From Bacilli bacterium (GTDB lineage Bacteria; Bacillota_I; Bacilli_A; RFN20; CAG-826), in NCBI GenBank assembly GCA_900767825.1, contig CAAGAN010000013.1:1-22865 (forward strand): a DNA stretch of 22,865 nt, in the 5' to 3' direction. A program made the translations under genes and the position numbers. Below are positions 21,087 through 22,865 of the stretch, in pieces. The stretch's first letter is position 1; the number at the start of each line of letters is the position of its first letter. The notes beneath the pieces are model-generated. The model was not told the DNA's origin and made no database searches. It saw nothing but the letters and a program-made list of their open reading frames with translations.

Positions 21087-22745
21087 ATGGCTGACAATAA
21101 AGAACTTGCTGAATTATTATTCCCCGATGTCACATTGACAATCGATGACTTAGAAAAAAGATATCCACCTAGGAATCTAGGCGAAGGAGCCCAGGTTACT
21201 AGATTTGCTCCATCCCCAACAGGATTTTTGCATACTGGATCATTATTTACTTCTTTAATCTCCTATACAATTGCTAAACAAAGCGGTGGAGTTTATTACT
21301 TTAGACTTGAAGATACCGACACCAAAAGGACAATTGAAGGATCTGGAGATTTATTAATCGAACAATTAAAAGAATTCGGAATTATCTCTAGCGAAGGATA
21401 TACCCCAAATGGCGATGTTGGCGATTATGGCCCATATCAACAATCAAAAAGAAAAGATATCTATCGCGCCGTTATTAAAGAATTAGTTATAAGAGGACGT
21501 GCTTATCCTGATTTCTGCACTCCAGAAGACTTAGATGCCATTAGGAAGTTCCAAGAAGAGCATAAAATACTTCCTGGCTATTATGGAGCCTATGCTAGGG
21601 ATAGAAACCTAAGCGTTGATGAAAGAATCGAAAAGATTAAGGCTGGTACTCCTTGGGTTATTAGATTTAAATCCAATGGGGACCATGATAAAAAGACAAA
21701 GTTCGTCGATGCTATTAGAGGCGAAATCGAATTACAAGATAACGATACCGATGTTGTTATTCTAAAATCAGATGGACTTCCTACATATCATTTTGCCCAC
21801 GTTTGCGATGACCATTTCATGCGTACAACTATCATTACTAGAGGAGAAGAATGGATTCCATCTACTCCAATCCATCTAGATATGTTTAGGGCTTTAGGAT
21901 GGAAAGCACCTAAATATGCCCATATCCCATCCATAATGAAATTAGATCACGGCAATAAAAGGAAACTATCAAAAAGAAAAGATCCTGAAGCTGCTGTCTC
22001 CTATTTCCTTGATAATGGATATTGCCCAAAGGCCTTGCTTGTCTATTTGATGTCTATTGCTAACTCTAACTTTGAGGAGTGGTGTATCGCCAATAAGAAT
22101 TTCGATATCGAAAACTTCAAGTTCTCCCTTAAAAAGATGTCGCTTGATGGAGCTTTATTTGATGAAGGCAAATTAAATTATTTCTCTAAGGAAATCATTG
22201 CCAAGATGCCTCTAGATGAACTCTATAATGCAGTTTATGAATATGCAAAAGGACATGACGAAGTCTTATTAGGTAAAATCGAATTAGATCCAACCTATTT
22301 CAAAAAGATTCTTAATATTGAAAAAGATAGAAAGAATCCAAGAAAAGATTATGCAAAATATTCTGATATCTATCCTTTAGTTAAATTCTTCTACCACGAT
22401 GAATGGGAGAAATTGGCTACTTCTATAGAATTCGATTCTAGATTCAGTAAAGATTTAGTTAAGGATGTCCTTCTATCTATAAAAGAAAAGATGGAATATG
22501 GCGTTGATGAATCAACATGGTGGAATGGGGTTAAACTTATTGGAGAAGAAAAAGGCTTTGCTTCTTCTAATAAGGATTACAAAGCTAATCCAGATGCCTA
22601 TAAGGGATCTACTTCTGATTGTGCCGAACTTCTTCGCCTTGCTGTAACTGGTTCTAGGCAATCTCCAAACCTTCATGAAATACTTGAGATTCTAGGCAAA
22701 AAAGAAGTCGATTCTAGAATTGATACAATAATATCGTCTTTATAA
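21087..22745 (+). CDS. gltX: Glutamate--tRNA ligase
   Basis: The 552-aa class I synthetase charges tRNA-Glu with glutamate. The catalytic core shows RFAPSPTGFLHTGSLFTSL with the HIGH-type motif as HTGS (49-52), YFRLEDTDTKRTIEGS (71-86), ILKSDGLPTYHFAHVCDDH (225-243), RGEEWIPSTPIH (252-263) and the KMSKS loop as KLSKR (293-297). The C-terminal anticodon-binding part is present and the protein looks complete. The HTGS form occurs in a group of longer, about 550-aa Firmicute enzymes as I recall, so it should not be read as inactive. Many such organisms also charge tRNA-Gln through GatCAB; this window cannot show that. Rich in CTAG like other host-type genes. Confidence 0.95.
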   Translation: MADNKELAELLFPDVTLTIDDLEKRYPPRNLGEGAQVTRFAPSPTGFLHTGSLFTSLISYTIAKQSGGVYYFRLEDTDTKRTIEGSGDLLIEQLKEFGIISSEGYTPNGDVGDYGPYQQSKRKDIYRAVIKELVIRGRAYPDFCTPEDLDAIRKFQEEHKILPGYYGAYARDRNLSVDERIEKIKAGTPWVIRFKSNGDHDKKTKFVDAIRGEIELQDNDTDVVILKSDGLPTYHFAHVCDDHFMRTTIITRGEEWIPSTPIHLDMFRALGWKAPKYAHIPSIMKLDHGNKRKLSKRKDPEAAVSYFLDNGYCPKALLVYLMSIANSNFEEWCIANKNFDIENFKFSLKKMSLDGALFDEGKLNYFSKEIIAKMPLDELYNAVYEYAKGHDEVLLGKIELDPTYFKKILNIEKDRKNPRKDYAKYSDIYPLVKFFYHDEWEKLATSIEFDSRFSKDLVKDVLLSIKEKMEYGVDESTWWNGVKLIGEEKGFASSNKDYKANPDAYKGSTSDCAELLRLAVTGSRQSPNLHEILEILGKKEVDSRIDTIISSL

Positions 22746-22775
22746 GATTAGTTATTACGCATACTAAGTAAAAAC

Positions 22776-22810
22776 AAAGAAAAAAGTCGGTATTTTTGAT
22801 TTTTCCGACT
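22776..22810 (-). terminator. Minus-facing terminator at the right edge
   Basis: AGTCGG (22785-22790) and CCGACT (22805-22810) form a stem. Read on the minus strand the second arm is followed by TTTTTTCTTTG, so it would stop transcription coming from a gene beyond the right edge. No T run follows on the plus strand, so gltX has no clear terminator of its own here. Confidence 0.6.
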
Positions 22811-22865
22811 GTAACGATTGATTTATTGTCTTTTTTCTAATCGACTTCAATTTATTTGAAAGACG

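Noticed and set aside
21234..21245. HTGS in place of HIGH in GltX as a sign of an inactive or paralogous enzyme.
   Set aside because: The other motifs are intact, and HTGS-type GluRS of about 550 residues occurs in Firmicutes, so this is a known variant as far as I recall.
1..22865. CRISPR array, insertion sequence or phage genes.
   Set aside because: No regularly spaced repeats, transposase, integrase or structural phage genes were found on either strand.

Overview
The window comes from a low-GC bacterium that uses the standard code: TGA closes real genes and Trp is TGG. AGGAG-type ribosome sites, CCA-encoding tRNA genes, short intrinsic terminators and the gene families (DegV, CdaA, NCS2 purine permease, a GluRS with an HTGS class I motif) fit a gut- or rumen-type Firmicute/Bacilli or Mollicutes relative. 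The lineage is inferred from style, not from a marker gene.

Left part, about 1-7450, is accessory. A tRNA-Val(GAC) is followed by an AAA ATPase with a C-terminal DUF234 nuclease-like domain. Convergent to it lies a type IV toxin-antitoxin pair of the AbiE type (abiEi-abiEii, minus strand), with two matching inverted repeats over its promoter. Next come a small membrane protein gene (DUF4234/DUF2188-like), a tRNA-Gly(CCC), what looks like a decayed minus-strand gene pair, and a two-gene unit coding a MazG-like nucleotide pyrophosphohydrolase and a PD-(D/E)XK nuclease/Schlafen-group-3-like (DUF2075) helicase. This part reads as a small defence island between tRNA genes. The tetranucleotide CTAG is absent from the AbiE genes and sparse in the other island genes, but very common from 7496 onward, which supports a separate origin.

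Middle, 7466-13684: an exported 196-aa protein and a 664-aa lipoprotein (InlB-type repeat, DUF6273) in tandem; an XRE regulator with a membrane domain; a DegV fatty-acid-binding protein; a small DUF2442-HTH fusion; and a divergent AraC-type regulator.

Right, 13875-20785: a plus-strand run of cdaA (c-di-AMP synthase), RDD membrane protein, deoD, a membrane-anchored NERD-like protein lacking the usual catalytic Glu and Lys, and a multi-span membrane protein. It meets head-on a minus-strand operon of MmcQ/YjbR protein, adenosine deaminase and NCS2 purine permease. The two operons together carry uptake (permease), deamination (Add) and phosphorolysis (DeoD) of purine nucleosides beside the enzyme that makes c-di-AMP from ATP. 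The window ends with tRNA-Gly(GCC) on the minus strand, gltX on the plus strand, and a minus-facing terminator that implies a gene beyond the right edge.

The best candidates for something new are the MazG plus nuclease-helicase pair, the ATPase/AbiE module with twin operators, and the CdaA operon, which has RDD and DeoD where CdaR and GlmM are usual.
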